From Acidovorax sp. CF316 (GTDB taxonomy: Bacteria > Pseudomonadota > Gammaproteobacteria > Burkholderiales > Burkholderiaceae_C), in assembly GCF_000276605.1 (NCBI RefSeq), contig NZ_AKJX01000178.1, positions 1 to 64,000 on the forward strand: a DNA stretch of 64,000 nucleotides, in the 5' to 3' direction. The stretch's first letter is position 1. The number at the start of each line of letters is the position of its first letter. The position numbers were made by a program, and so were the translations under genes. This document shows, piece by piece, positions 23,817-32,322 of the stretch. The notes beneath the pieces are model-generated. The model worked only from the letters and a program-made list of their open reading frames with translations, searched no databases and had not been told where the DNA came from.

Positions 23817-25814
23817 GTGCAACACCCTGCCCTCGACCCTCCGCCCGCATTCGCCAGCACCGCCGCAATCCATGGCGAAATCCTGCAACTGCTGGAACAG
23901 GGAGACGGCGCACCCGCAGCACTGGCCGCGCTGCTGCAAGAGATCGAGCGGCTGCCCGACGGCCACCCCGACCGCGCGACACTGCTCGGAGCGGCACACC
24001 GCGCACTGGCCATCGGCCAAAGGCTGGAGCAGCACCGCCAGAACGAAGCCAGCCTGCGCGGGGTGTTCGAAAGCGCACAGGCGCTCACCGAGCTCAGGGA
24101 GCTGGACCAGGTGCTGTTCGAGATCGTGGAACGCGGGCGCAAGCTGCTGGGCAGCGACCTGGCCTGGCTGGCCGGCCTGGACCCGGAAGATGGAAGCCTG
24201 CGCGTGCAGGCGGTGAGCGGCGTGTTCTCCAACGAGACGCTCAAGACCAGCACCCACACCACCACGGGCGTCGCCGGCCACGTGCTCCAGAGCCGCAGCC
24301 CCTTCGCCACCAGCGACTACATGGCCGACGTGCATTTCGAGCACAGCCCGGGCACGGACCTGATGATCCGGCGAGAGGGCCTGCAGTCGCTGGTGGCGGC
24401 GCCACTGCTGTCGGGTGCAGAGGTGGTGGGCATCCTGATCGTGGGAGACCGCTATGCACGCAGCTACCTGCAGCGCGAGATCTCGGTGCTGGCTACGCTG
24501 GCCGCGCACGCCTCGGTGGCGGTGCGCAATGCGCGCGCCTACGATCTCACGCGCCAGGCCCTGCTCAAGGCCGAGCAGGCCAACGCACGGCTGAAGGAGC
24601 AGACCGCCTCGCTGGAGTACGCGGCCGACGCGCACGAGCAACTGACCCGGCTGCTGGCCAAGGGCGCCTCGCTGAAGGACCTGATCCACGCCGTCGCCAC
24701 CATCCTGGGTGGACAGGTCATGTACCTCAATGCGGCAGGCATCGAGGTGTGCGCCGCCGCCCCTCCCGGTTACGAGGCGCCCGAGGTCATCGGCACCTAC
24801 CAGGGATTCTCGGGCATGGACTCGGGCATCCAGTCGGCCGTGGGCCAGAGCCGGGTGACGGGTCGGGCCACGGCGGCCACCGTCCCGGGCACGGACCTGC
24901 ACTGCCAGGTGGCGGCCGTGATCAGCAAGGACGAGCTGTTCGGCGCCCTGGTGGTACAGACCCGCGCGCCCATGACCGGGCAGGCGCTGCGCATCCTGGA
25001 GCGCAGCGCCATGGCCACGGCGGTGCTGCAACTGTCGACGGACAAGAGTTCCGCCTCGCTCGACCAGGACCTCAACCTCACGGTGCGCGCCCTGGTGGAG
25101 CCCAGCCAGCACGGGGACAGCGGCTTGGCGGCGCGCATCGCGCGGCATGGTGTCGACATCACGCAGCCGACCATGCTGGCCCTGCTCCAGGTGGAGCCAG
25201 GCAAGGCAGGCTACGCGGTGCGAAAGCTGGCAGGCCGGCAGCGCGGCGCGTTGCAGGTCGCGACCGAGATCGCCGGGCAGGTGGTGGTGCTTGCCAACCA
25301 TGCCGACGCCGCAGGCTTCGAGGACGCGCTGCGCACGCTGCTGTTCGACGAACTCTCGCTGCCCGGCGTGGCCTGCATCGCGGGTCCGCACACCTCGCTG
25401 CCCGGGCTGGCCCAGGCCTACGGCCACCTGCAGCGGGCCCTGGGCCTGCTGCACGCGCTGCGCCGGACGGACTGCGTGGTGCACGAGGCCTCGCTGCGCA
25501 TGTATGCGGTGCTGTTCCAGCACCAGTCTGCCGAGGCGCTGGATGCGACCATCGATGCCGTCATCGGCCGGCTGCTCAAGCACGACGCCAGGCGCAACGC
25601 CCAACTCACCGACACCCTGCACGCCTACCTGGACCACCAGCAGAATGCCCGGGCCACGGCAGCGGCGCTGCAGATCCACGCCAACACCCTGCACAACCGG
25701 CTGGAAGCCATAGGCGCCCTGCTCGGCCCGTGGGAGGCGGACGGCCGTGTGGCAGACATCCACCTGGCCCTGCGCCTCGCACGGCTCAGGGGCGCGCCAC
25801 CGCCATCCGCATAG
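23817..25814 (+). CDS. GAF-domain PucR-type transcriptional regulator
   Basis: About 665 residues if translation begins at GTG 23817; TTG 23790 is an alternative. In-frame ATGs further upstream overlap the divergent SDR start and are implausible. A GAF sensor domain covers about residues 90-245 (LTELRELDQVLFEIVERGRK, LQSLVAAPLLSGAEVVGILI). A short coiled coil, a second sensor-like region and a C-terminal PucR-type helix-turn-helix follow (TLHAYLDHQQNARATAAALQ, IHANTLHNRLEAIGALLG, ending RLARLRG). Such proteins activate catabolic operons on binding a small effector. It stands divergent from the SDR operon and convergent with the tannase gene (3 bases apart), at the centre of the ester/acyl-CoA cluster, so it is the natural candidate regulator of that cluster. 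Confidence 0.83.
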   Translation: MQHPALDPPPAFASTAAIHGEILQLLEQGDGAPAALAALLQEIERLPDGHPDRATLLGAAHRALAIGQRLEQHRQNEASLRGVFESAQALTELRELDQVLFEIVERGRKLLGSDLAWLAGLDPEDGSLRVQAVSGVFSNETLKTSTHTTTGVAGHVLQSRSPFATSDYMADVHFEHSPGTDLMIRREGLQSLVAAPLLSGAEVVGILIVGDRYARSYLQREISVLATLAAHASVAVRNARAYDLTRQALLKAEQANARLKEQTASLEYAADAHEQLTRLLAKGASLKDLIHAVATILGGQVMYLNAAGIEVCAAAPPGYEAPEVIGTYQGFSGMDSGIQSAVGQSRVTGRATAATVPGTDLHCQVAAVISKDELFGALVVQTRAPMTGQALRILERSAMATAVLQLSTDKSSASLDQDLNLTVRALVEPSQHGDSGLAARIARHGVDITQPTMLALLQVEPGKAGYAVRKLAGRQRGALQVATEIAGQVVVLANHADAAGFEDALRTLLFDELSLPGVACIAGPHTSLPGLAQAYGHLQRALGLLHALRRTDCVVHEASLRMYAVLFQHQSAEALDATIDAVIGRLLKHDARRNAQLTDTLHAYLDHQQNARATAAALQIHANTLHNRLEAIGALLGPWEADGRVADIHLALRLARLRGAPPPSA

Positions 25815-25817
25815 GGC

Positions 25818-27521
25818 CTACGGCACGCATTCGAACGAAGCGGCCAGGTTGGCATCGCCACGGCCCTTGTAGCGGGGCCAGGTCGGGTACTCGCACATCG
25901 GGCGCGTGCGGCCCGGTACCCCGGTGATGTCCGCGACCACCTGGGCCACGGGGATCTTGCCGTCGACGCGCCAGGCATCCAGTGCCGTCAGCGAGTCCCA
26001 CGCCGCGTTGAACACCTGGCTCGAAGCGTGGCCGTAGCCGGGCACCTCGTAGTAGCGCACGAACCCGTCCACCTTCGACGCGCCGAGCTGGGCCTGCAGG
26101 CGCCGGTAGTATTCTTGCGTGGGGCGCGAGCTGACGACCGTATCGGCCAGGCCATGGGCGATCAGCAGCTTGCCGCCGCGGGCCTGGAAGGCCGAGATGT
26201 CCGTTTTGGCATCCAGCAGCCGGCTGACTTCCTGTACGCGGCCCGTCCATGGGCCCATGTTTTCCGGATCGAACTCGAGGGAGTTGAGGTTCTGGTCGCG
26301 CGCCACGAAGTAGCGCACCCACTGGTCGCCCAGGATGGCCATGAACGGCGCCGTGACCGGCATGGGGAAGGCCGGCTGCGAGGTATTGAAGTTCACCAGG
26401 CTCACGTAGGCCTGGGTCGGCTTGTTCCAAGCGGTGATGCCGGTGTCGGCCCCCCAGACGTTGAAGCCCGGGTGGTCGGTGTCGCCGTTGAGCAGGGGCG
26501 CCTTGAAGCTGAACGGGCTGTTGATCATCTTGAGCGCGGTGATCTGCGCATCCGACAGGCAGGTGTCACCCGTATCCGCACCGCCGGGGCAGCGCAGCGG
26601 CGCGCCGCGCAGCATCGCGGTGGACGGATCGAAGCGCGCGTTGCACGCATTCTGGTGGCTGATCACCCCATCGGCCACGCCGTCCAGCGCATCGCAGGCC
26701 TCCAGCGCCGCGTCGAACAGCGCGAGCCGCTTGGCCGGGTTGGGGTAGGCCCCGGGCTGTGCCAGCGCGCGCCCCATGACCTGGCCGGCCAGCAGCGCCG
26801 CCACGTCGTTCCACGCCGGGTACCAGGCAATGGCGCCGTCCCAGTCGGCCGGCCAGCGCTGGATGGCGGTCAGCGTCTCGCGCCCGCCGTTGGAACCGCC
26901 GGCAAAGTACGAGGTCGCGGGCAGCTTGCCATAGTGCGCCTGGATGATCGCCACCGCGGTGTCGCGCGTCTTCTTCAGGGCATCGCCGCCGTAGTTGCGC
27001 AGCGCTTCGTCGTTCATGGCGAACAGACCATCGCGCGTGGTCAGCGGGCCGGACTGGTGCCCGGAATCGCTGGCGAAGGTGGCATAGCCCCGGCCCAGCG
27101 GCGTGGGCTGGTCGGTGGGCCCGGCCGGCACGTTGTTCTTCACGCTGGGGACGCTGCCGTTGAAGCCGCCGCCGCCGAACATCATGGCCTTCTGGTTCCA
27201 GTTCACTGGCAGGCCGACCTGGAACAGGATGTTGGGGGCCGTGGTGTCCACCGGCGCAATCCTGCCCGCCACTTCGCAGTAGGCGGGCACGGCAGTGGCG
27301 CCGCTGCCGCTGGCCTCCACCAGCTTGGCCGAGGTCACCGTGGCACCGGTGGTCGGCAGCCCGATGGACGCGGCCAGGATGGCCAGCCCCTGCAATTTCT
27401 CGCAGGCCACCGGCGCGGACGCCGCAGGCTCCAGCGATACGCCGCCACAGGCAACGAGCGAACCGCCCGCCGCGATCGCCATGGCCGCGCGCACGGCCCG
27501 TTCTCCAAGAGTGCTTGTCAT
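25818..27521 (-). CDS. Tannase/feruloyl esterase-family lipoprotein
   Basis: The predicted protein has 567 residues from ATG 27521 behind AGGAGACC. Residues 1-25 are a lipoprotein signal with lipobox LVAC (Cys25), placing it at the periplasm or outer membrane. The tannase-family fold is clear: FGGGGFNGS, GYATFASDSGHQ, the nucleophile Ser210 in FAGGSNGGRE, the acid in LIAHGLADTVV and the late His in VPGYGHASSQ. In classical members Cys flanks both Ser and His (CS-D-HC disulphide). Here they are Gly209-Ser and His-Ala, so the disulphide is lost. Substrate may be an aryl ester such as a hydroxycinnamate, gallate or terephthalate ester. It follows the ABC importer genes and precedes the regulator, fitting extracytoplasmic ester cleavage before uptake. 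Confidence 0.85.
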   Translation of the reverse strand: MTSTLGERAVRAAMAIAAGGSLVACGGVSLEPAASAPVACEKLQGLAILAASIGLPTTGATVTSAKLVEASGSGATAVPAYCEVAGRIAPVDTTAPNILFQVGLPVNWNQKAMMFGGGGFNGSVPSVKNNVPAGPTDQPTPLGRGYATFASDSGHQSGPLTTRDGLFAMNDEALRNYGGDALKKTRDTAVAIIQAHYGKLPATSYFAGGSNGGRETLTAIQRWPADWDGAIAWYPAWNDVAALLAGQVMGRALAQPGAYPNPAKRLALFDAALEACDALDGVADGVISHQNACNARFDPSTAMLRGAPLRCPGGADTGDTCLSDAQITALKMINSPFSFKAPLLNGDTDHPGFNVWGADTGITAWNKPTQAYVSLVNFNTSQPAFPMPVTAPFMAILGDQWVRYFVARDQNLNSLEFDPENMGPWTGRVQEVSRLLDAKTDISAFQARGGKLLIAHGLADTVVSSRPTQEYYRRLQAQLGASKVDGFVRYYEVPGYGHASSQVFNAAWDSLTALDAWRVDGKIPVAQVVADITGVPGRTRPMCEYPTWPRYKGRGDANLAASFECVP

Positions 27522-27603
27522 AGGTCTCCTTTTGCTTGTAATGGCCCCGGCGATGCACCAAGGCTCTGAACGTCCGCGAAACGGACGGTGGACGCCACGG
27601 CCT

Positions 27604-28320
27604 TCAGGCCGCGACGTTGACACCCAGGTAACGGTCCTTGGCCGCGTCGTCGCTGGCGAACTCGGCATTGCTGGCCGTGTAGACCACCCTGCCCTGCTCC
27701 AGGATGGTGTGACGCTGAGAGAGCTGGGCGCAGACCTCCAGGTTCTGCTCCACCAGCACGATGGGCATGCCCGTGGCGCTGATCTGGCGCAACTGGTCCA
27801 CGATCTCTTCCACGATGACCGGGGCCAGTCCCTCCACGGGCTCGTCGAGCATGAGCAGCCGGGGGTGGTTGAGCAGCGCACGGGCAATGGCCAGCATCTG
27901 CTGCTCGCCGCCCGACAGCTGGGTGCCGCCATTCCTGCGGCGCTCCTTGAGGCGCGGGAAGATGCGGTACACGTCGGCCATCTGCCAGGGCGAGCTGCGG
28001 CGCACGGCGATGGCCAGGTTTTCCTCCACCGACAGCAGGCCGAAGATGCCGCGGTGCTCGGGCACCAGGCACAGGCCTTGCGCCGCGATGCGGTACGGCT
28101 CCTGCCCGGCCAGGTCGCGGCCCTGGAACACCACGCGCCCGCGCAGCGGCGGCAGCACGCCCACGATGCTCTTGAGCGTGGTGGTCTTGCCCGCCCCATT
28201 GCGGCCCAGCAGGGTGACGACCTCGCCGGCCCTCACCGTGAACGACACGCCCTGCAGCACATGGCTCTTGCCATAGCAGGCGTGCAGGTCTTCCACCTGC
28301 AGTACGACATCGGTGCTCAA
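27604..28320 (-). CDS. livF: Branched-chain-type ABC transporter ATPase LivF
   Basis: The predicted protein has 238 residues with Walker A GRNGAGKTT, signature LSGGEQ, Walker B LLMLDEP and the LVEQN switch region, all diagnostic of the shorter LivF-type ATPase. Its start overlaps the livG stop by four bases (28317-28320). It forms the importer with LivG, LivH, LivM and LivK. In this context the transporter is likely to carry the acid released by the tannase-family protein or a related aromatic carboxylate, rather than leucine. Confidence 0.92.
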   Translation of the reverse strand: MSTDVVLQVEDLHACYGKSHVLQGVSFTVRAGEVVTLLGRNGAGKTTTLKSIVGVLPPLRGRVVFQGRDLAGQEPYRIAAQGLCLVPEHRGIFGLLSVEENLAIAVRRSSPWQMADVYRIFPRLKERRRNGGTQLSGGEQQMLAIARALLNHPRLLMLDEPVEGLAPVIVEEIVDQLRQISATGMPIVLVEQNLEVCAQLSQRHTILEQGRVVYTASNAEFASDDAAKDRYLGVNVAA

Positions 28321-29114
28321 TTGCGGCCCCCTGTGATCATGTTGCCCAGATAGGCGCGGCGCACCTGCTCGTCGTTGCGGATCGCATCGGGTGTGCCTTC
28401 CACCAGCACACGCCCGAGCTGCATCACCGTGATGGTGTCGGAGATGCCCATCACGATGTCCATGTTGTGCTCGATCAGCACCACGGCATACCCGTCCTGT
28501 TTGAGCGCAAAGATCAGCGCCTTCATCTCGCCGATGTCGTCGATGCCCATGCCCGAGGTGGGCTCATCCAGGAAGACGATGCGCGGCTGCGCGGCCAACG
28601 CCATGGCCACTTCCAGCCGGCGCTGCTGGCCGTGGGACAGCAGCGCCGCGGCGCGCCCGGCCACAGGGCCGAGCCGAAAGCGCGCGAGCAGCCCCTCGGC
28701 CACAGCCATCGCCGCATCATCGGGTGCAGGGGGACGCCAGCCGAACAGCGCCTGGCGCGGCACCCGGCCCTGGGCGGCCACGCGCAGGTTCTCGCGCACG
28801 CTCAGGTTCTGGAACAGGCTGGTGACCTGGAACGAGCGCGCCATGCCGCTCTGCACGCGTTGGTGCCCGGGCAGGTGGCCCACCTCCTGCCCCGCAAAGC
28901 GGATGCGGCCCGCGGTGATGGGCACGGTGCCCGTGAGCGTGTGGAACAGCGTGGTCTTGCCCGCGCCGTTGGGCCCGATGACCGAATGGATGCTGCCTGG
29001 CATCACGTCCAGGCTGACCGACTCCACGGCCGTGAAGGCGCCATAGCGCTTGGTGACAGAGCGCGCCTGCAGCAGCGCCCCGGTGGTTCCGTCCATGCTG
29101 GCGCTGTGGTTCAT
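28317..29114 (-). CDS. livG: Branched-chain-type ABC transporter ATPase LivG
   Basis: The predicted protein has 265 residues. Walker A GPNGAGKTT, signature LSHGQQRRLEVAMAL and Walker B IVFLDEPTSGM identify LivG; the variant LSHGQQ replaces LSGGQQ. Start overlaps the livM stop by four bases and stop overlaps the livF start, so the genes are translationally coupled. Residues 1-10 add a short Met/Ser-rich leader. Confidence 0.92.
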   Translation of the reverse strand: MNHSASMDGTTGALLQARSVTKRYGAFTAVESVSLDVMPGSIHSVIGPNGAGKTTLFHTLTGTVPITAGRIRFAGQEVGHLPGHQRVQSGMARSFQVTSLFQNLSVRENLRVAAQGRVPRQALFGWRPPAPDDAAMAVAEGLLARFRLGPVAGRAAALLSHGQQRRLEVAMALAAQPRIVFLDEPTSGMGIDDIGEMKALIFALKQDGYAVVLIEHNMDIVMGISDTITVMQLGRVLVEGTPDAIRNDEQVRRAYLGNMITGGRN

Positions 29115-30112
29115 GCCTGCTCCTTGTGCTGTGTGCTGGCCGCGGCCGCTGGCGGGTCCTTCCTCAAAGCCTGTGCGATGCGTTCGATAAGGCCCCAGAT
29201 GCCCTTTTGCATGTACAGCGTGACGGCGATCAGCAGCAGGCCCAGCAGCAGCATCCAGCGCGGCCAGAACGAGGCCAGCCAGTCGGCCGCGATGGTGTAG
29301 AACGCCGCGCCGATGACCGAGGCGAGCAGGTTGCCGGTGCCGCCGATCACGGTCATGAGCAGAATGGTCTCGCTCACGTGGTACTCAATGCTGGACAGTG
29401 GCGCGATCCCCGACAGCATGGCGGCCAGCCCGCCTGCCAGGCCGGTCACTGCGCCCGAGATCACAAAGGCCAGCAGCTTGAACGCCCGGACGTTGTAGCC
29501 CACGGCGGCGGCGCGCGCTTCGTTGTCGCGGATGGCCAGCAAGGTGCGCCCGAACTTCGACTCGGCCACGCGCTGCATGGCCACGAACACGGCAAGAAAG
29601 ACCACCGCCACGAAGGCGTAGTAGCGCCAGGGGCTGCCGGTGTCGAACAACTCCAGGCCGAAGACCAACAAAGGGGGCCGCGCAATGCCGAGCAGCCCGT
29701 TGTCGCCACCCGTGAGGTCCACCATCGAATACGCGAGGAAGTAGGCCATCTGCGCGAAGGCCAGCGTCAGCATCACGAAGTACACGCCGCGCTGGCGGAT
29801 GGCGAACCAGCCCACAAGGGCGGCAGCCAGCGCACCGATGGCGGTGGCGCCCAGCATGGCCACCAGCAGCGGCACCTTGAAGTGCAACAGCAGCAGCCCC
29901 GCGGCATAGCTGCCCAGGCCGTAGAAGATGCCCTGCCCGAAGGACATGAGCCCGGTGTAGCCCAGCAGCAGGTTGCAGGCCATGGCCGCCATCGCGAAGA
30001 TGAGCAGTTCGGTGGCCAGCGAGCCCGATGCCAGCACCAGCGGCAACGCCAGCGCCAACAGGGCAGCCAGCGCCGTGAAGCGGTGGCGAACGAGAAGCTT
30101 GTTGTGGTTCAT
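29111..30112 (-). CDS. livM: Branched-chain-type ABC permease LivM
   Basis: The predicted protein has 333 residues, with about nine hydrophobic segments and the LivM EAA-like loop with the motif ESKFGRTLLAIRDNEARAAA. N-terminal FTALAALLALALPLVLASGS and the TGLMSFGQGIFYGLGSYAAG segment are typical. Starts 10 bases after livH and overlaps livG by four bases. It is the larger permease of the importer. Confidence 0.92.
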   Translation of the reverse strand: MNHNKLLVRHRFTALAALLALALPLVLASGSLATELLIFAMAAMACNLLLGYTGLMSFGQGIFYGLGSYAAGLLLLHFKVPLLVAMLGATAIGALAAALVGWFAIRQRGVYFVMLTLAFAQMAYFLAYSMVDLTGGDNGLLGIARPPLLVFGLELFDTGSPWRYYAFVAVVFLAVFVAMQRVAESKFGRTLLAIRDNEARAAAVGYNVRAFKLLAFVISGAVTGLAGGLAAMLSGIAPLSSIEYHVSETILLMTVIGGTGNLLASVIGAAFYTIAADWLASFWPRWMLLLGLLLIAVTLYMQKGIWGLIERIAQALRKDPPAAAASTQHKEQA

Positions 30113-30122
30113 TGTTGTCCCC

Positions 30123-30980
30123 CTATGCGCGGCCGAGCAGTCCGTTGGGGCGCAGCAGCAACACCAAGGCCATGGCCACGTAGATCATCAGATTGGCGCC
30201 GGGGGGCCAGAGCGTGCTCATCATGCTTTGCACGATGCCCACCAGCAGGCCACCCACCAGCGCCCCGGTGAAGCTGCCCATGCCCCCCACCACCACGGCG
30301 ACGAAGGCAATGCCCAGTGCCTCCACCCCCATGAACGGGTCGACCCCACGGATGGGGGCTGCCAACACGCCCGCCAGGGCCGCCGTGGCCGCGCCCAGGG
30401 CGAACACCAGCGAGAAGATGCGCCGGATGTTCAGGCCCAGCAGCGACACCATCTCCGCCGATTCGCTGCCTGCCCGCACGATGGCGCCCAGCCGCGTTCC
30501 TTCGAGCACCGCGCCCAGCACGGCCGCCATGGCCACGCCCAAGCCGATCACGAACAGCCGGTACTTGGGGTAGACAAAATCGCCGGCCACCACCACGCCC
30601 TGCAGCAGCTCGGGCGGCGGCACGTTGTTGCCGTGCGGGCCCCAGTACAGGATCACCGCCTCCTGCAGCACCAGGGCCAGGCCCACGGTGATGAGGATGT
30701 GCAGCTCATGCGGCAGGTGGTAGACCCGGCGGAACAGCAGGGCCTCGGCCAGCCATGCGAACAGGCCGACCGCCAGCGGGCCGAGAACGAGCGTCCACCA
30801 GAAGTTGAGGCCTGCGCCGACGAGCTGGTAGCAGCCGTATGCCCCCAGCAGAAAGAAAGCGCCGTGCGCGAAGTTCACGAAGCGCAGCAGGCCGAAGATG
30901 ATGGACAGGCCGACGGCCAGCACGAAATACAGCATGCCCAGGCCGATGCCGTTGACAAGCTGGAGCAGATAGACGTTCAT
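30123..30980 (-). CDS. livH: Branched-chain-type ABC permease LivH
   Basis: The predicted protein has 285 residues (MNVYLLQLVNGIGLGMLYFV). About eight membrane segments and the loop motif RAGSESAEMVSLLGLNIRRI identify the smaller permease of the Liv family. It is preceded by livK with a 67-base gap containing a strong GC hairpin (31007-31036), which may regulate the ratio of binding protein to membrane components. Confidence 0.92.
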   Translation of the reverse strand: MNVYLLQLVNGIGLGMLYFVLAVGLSIIFGLLRFVNFAHGAFFLLGAYGCYQLVGAGLNFWWTLVLGPLAVGLFAWLAEALLFRRVYHLPHELHILITVGLALVLQEAVILYWGPHGNNVPPPELLQGVVVAGDFVYPKYRLFVIGLGVAMAAVLGAVLEGTRLGAIVRAGSESAEMVSLLGLNIRRIFSLVFALGAATAALAGVLAAPIRGVDPFMGVEALGIAFVAVVVGGMGSFTGALVGGLLVGIVQSMMSTLWPPGANLMIYVAMALVLLLRPNGLLGRA

Positions 30981-31006
30981 GGGCGGAATTCACTGGTGGG
31001 AACGGC

Positions 31007-31036
31007 GCGCGCGCAGGCCCCTGGGCCCGCGCGTGC
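31007..31036. other. GC-rich hairpin between livK and livH
   Basis: Arms GCGCGCGCAGGCCC (31007-31020) and GGGCCCGCGCGTGC (31023-31036) pair with only two G-U-type mismatches around a two-base loop. No T-run follows on the minus strand. Such structures after substrate-binding protein genes often protect the upstream mRNA and lower downstream expression. Confidence 0.5.
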
Positions 31037-31047
31037 ACGGCAGGCCC

Positions 31048-32247
31048 TCAGGCCATCTTGCAGCCGGCCTCCTGGGGCGACAGGAAGAAGCGGCCCGAGC
31101 TGATGATGTCGGCGTAGTCGTCCTTGTCGCGCATCTGGCCCTTGGCCTTGCCCTTGATGAGGTAGAAGTCGCGCAGCACCTGGTGGTCCTCCTTGCGCAC
31201 TTCTTCCAGGCCGGTCAGGCTCTCGAACTTCAGCCCCTCCAGCGCCGCAGCGACGGCCTTGGGGTCGGTGCTCTTGGCCTTGTTGATCGCCTCGATCAGC
31301 ATGCGCGTGTTGATGTAGGGCGCGGCCAGGCTGTAGTTGGGCGTGAGCTTGAACTTCTCGCGCACCTGGCTCACGAAGCGCTTGTTGTAGGCCGTGTCGA
31401 TGGTGTGCCAGTACACGGCGCCGAAGTACACGCCGTCGCAGATGTCCGCGCCCAGCGACTCGAACTGCTCCAGCCCCGATGCCGCCGCGACGACGATGGT
31501 CATCTTCTGTTTCATGCCAAAGCTCACCGCCTGGCGCAGCGTGTCGGACGCCTGCGCGCCGTAGTTGAGCAGGAACAGCACGTCGGCCTTCGAGGCCATG
31601 GCGTTGGTCAGGTGGCCGCTGAACTCGCGCTCGGTCAGCGAGTGGTAGCTGTTGCCCACGTGCTCGATGCCCTTTTCCTTGAACAGGTCCTTGGCGTTCT
31701 TGAGCAGACCTTCGCCGAACACGTACTGCGGCGTGATGGTGTACCAACGCCTGGCCTTTGGCATGCGCTCGGCCAGCGGCCGGGCCGAGCCCTGGATCAG
31801 CCCGTAGGTGGGCAGCGCCCAGCGGAAGGTGCTGCGGTTGCAGTCGCTACCGGTCAGCTCGTCGGCACCGCCGTTGGTGACCAGGATGCCGCCGGCCTTG
31901 TCGATCTCCTTGCTCATGGCCAGCGATTCGGCGGACAGCAGTGCGCCGGTGAAGAGGTTGATCTTGTGCTGCTCCATGGCCTCCTGCACGCGGCGCACGG
32001 CCGTCGCGGGCTTGGCCTCGGTATCGAGCATGCGGTAGCCGAGCTTGCGGCCGAGCACCGTGCCCTGCTGCTCCACGGCCAGCTGCATGCCCATCTCGGA
32101 GTACTTGCCGATGGCGGAGAAGGTGCCCGACATGGCGGTCGGGCAGGCAAGCACCAGGTCATTGTTGCCCTGGGCGATGGAGAACAGCGGGTGGGCGGCC
32201 AGGCCGGCTGCGGCCGTGGCTTGCAGGAATGCGCGTCGTTGGATCAT
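31048..32247 (-). CDS. livK: ABC transporter periplasmic binding protein, LivK type
   Basis: The predicted protein has 399 residues from ATG 32247 behind AAGGAG. A Tat- or Sec-type leader (MIQRRAFLQATAAAGLAAHP) precedes the type I periplasmic-binding fold: LACPTAMSGTFSAIGKYSEM, AMEQHKINLFTGALLSAESL, DTLRQAVSFGMKQKMTIVVA. The fold binds amino acids, amides or aromatic acids. It is encoded between the acyl-CoA ligase and the permeases, so its ligand is probably the precursor of the ligase substrate. Confidence 0.9.
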   Translation of the reverse strand: MIQRRAFLQATAAAGLAAHPLFSIAQGNNDLVLACPTAMSGTFSAIGKYSEMGMQLAVEQQGTVLGRKLGYRMLDTEAKPATAVRRVQEAMEQHKINLFTGALLSAESLAMSKEIDKAGGILVTNGGADELTGSDCNRSTFRWALPTYGLIQGSARPLAERMPKARRWYTITPQYVFGEGLLKNAKDLFKEKGIEHVGNSYHSLTEREFSGHLTNAMASKADVLFLLNYGAQASDTLRQAVSFGMKQKMTIVVAAASGLEQFESLGADICDGVYFGAVYWHTIDTAYNKRFVSQVREKFKLTPNYSLAAPYINTRMLIEAINKAKSTDPKAVAAALEGLKFESLTGLEEVRKEDHQVLRDFYLIKGKAKGQMRDKDDYADIISSGRFFLSPQEAGCKMA

Positions 32248-32322
32248 GGATGTCTCCTTGGGTGGTTGTTGGTGGTCGGCAAGAAAAAGAGGCAGGCGCG
32301 GTGCTTCCACGCCATCAGGGGC

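Noticed and set aside
23784-25763. Minus-strand frame of about 659 codons
   Set aside because: Antisense to the GAF/PucR regulator; no recognisable protein features.
26028-27569. Plus-strand frame of about 513 codons
   Set aside because: Antisense to the tannase-family gene, which has clear catalytic motifs and signal peptide.
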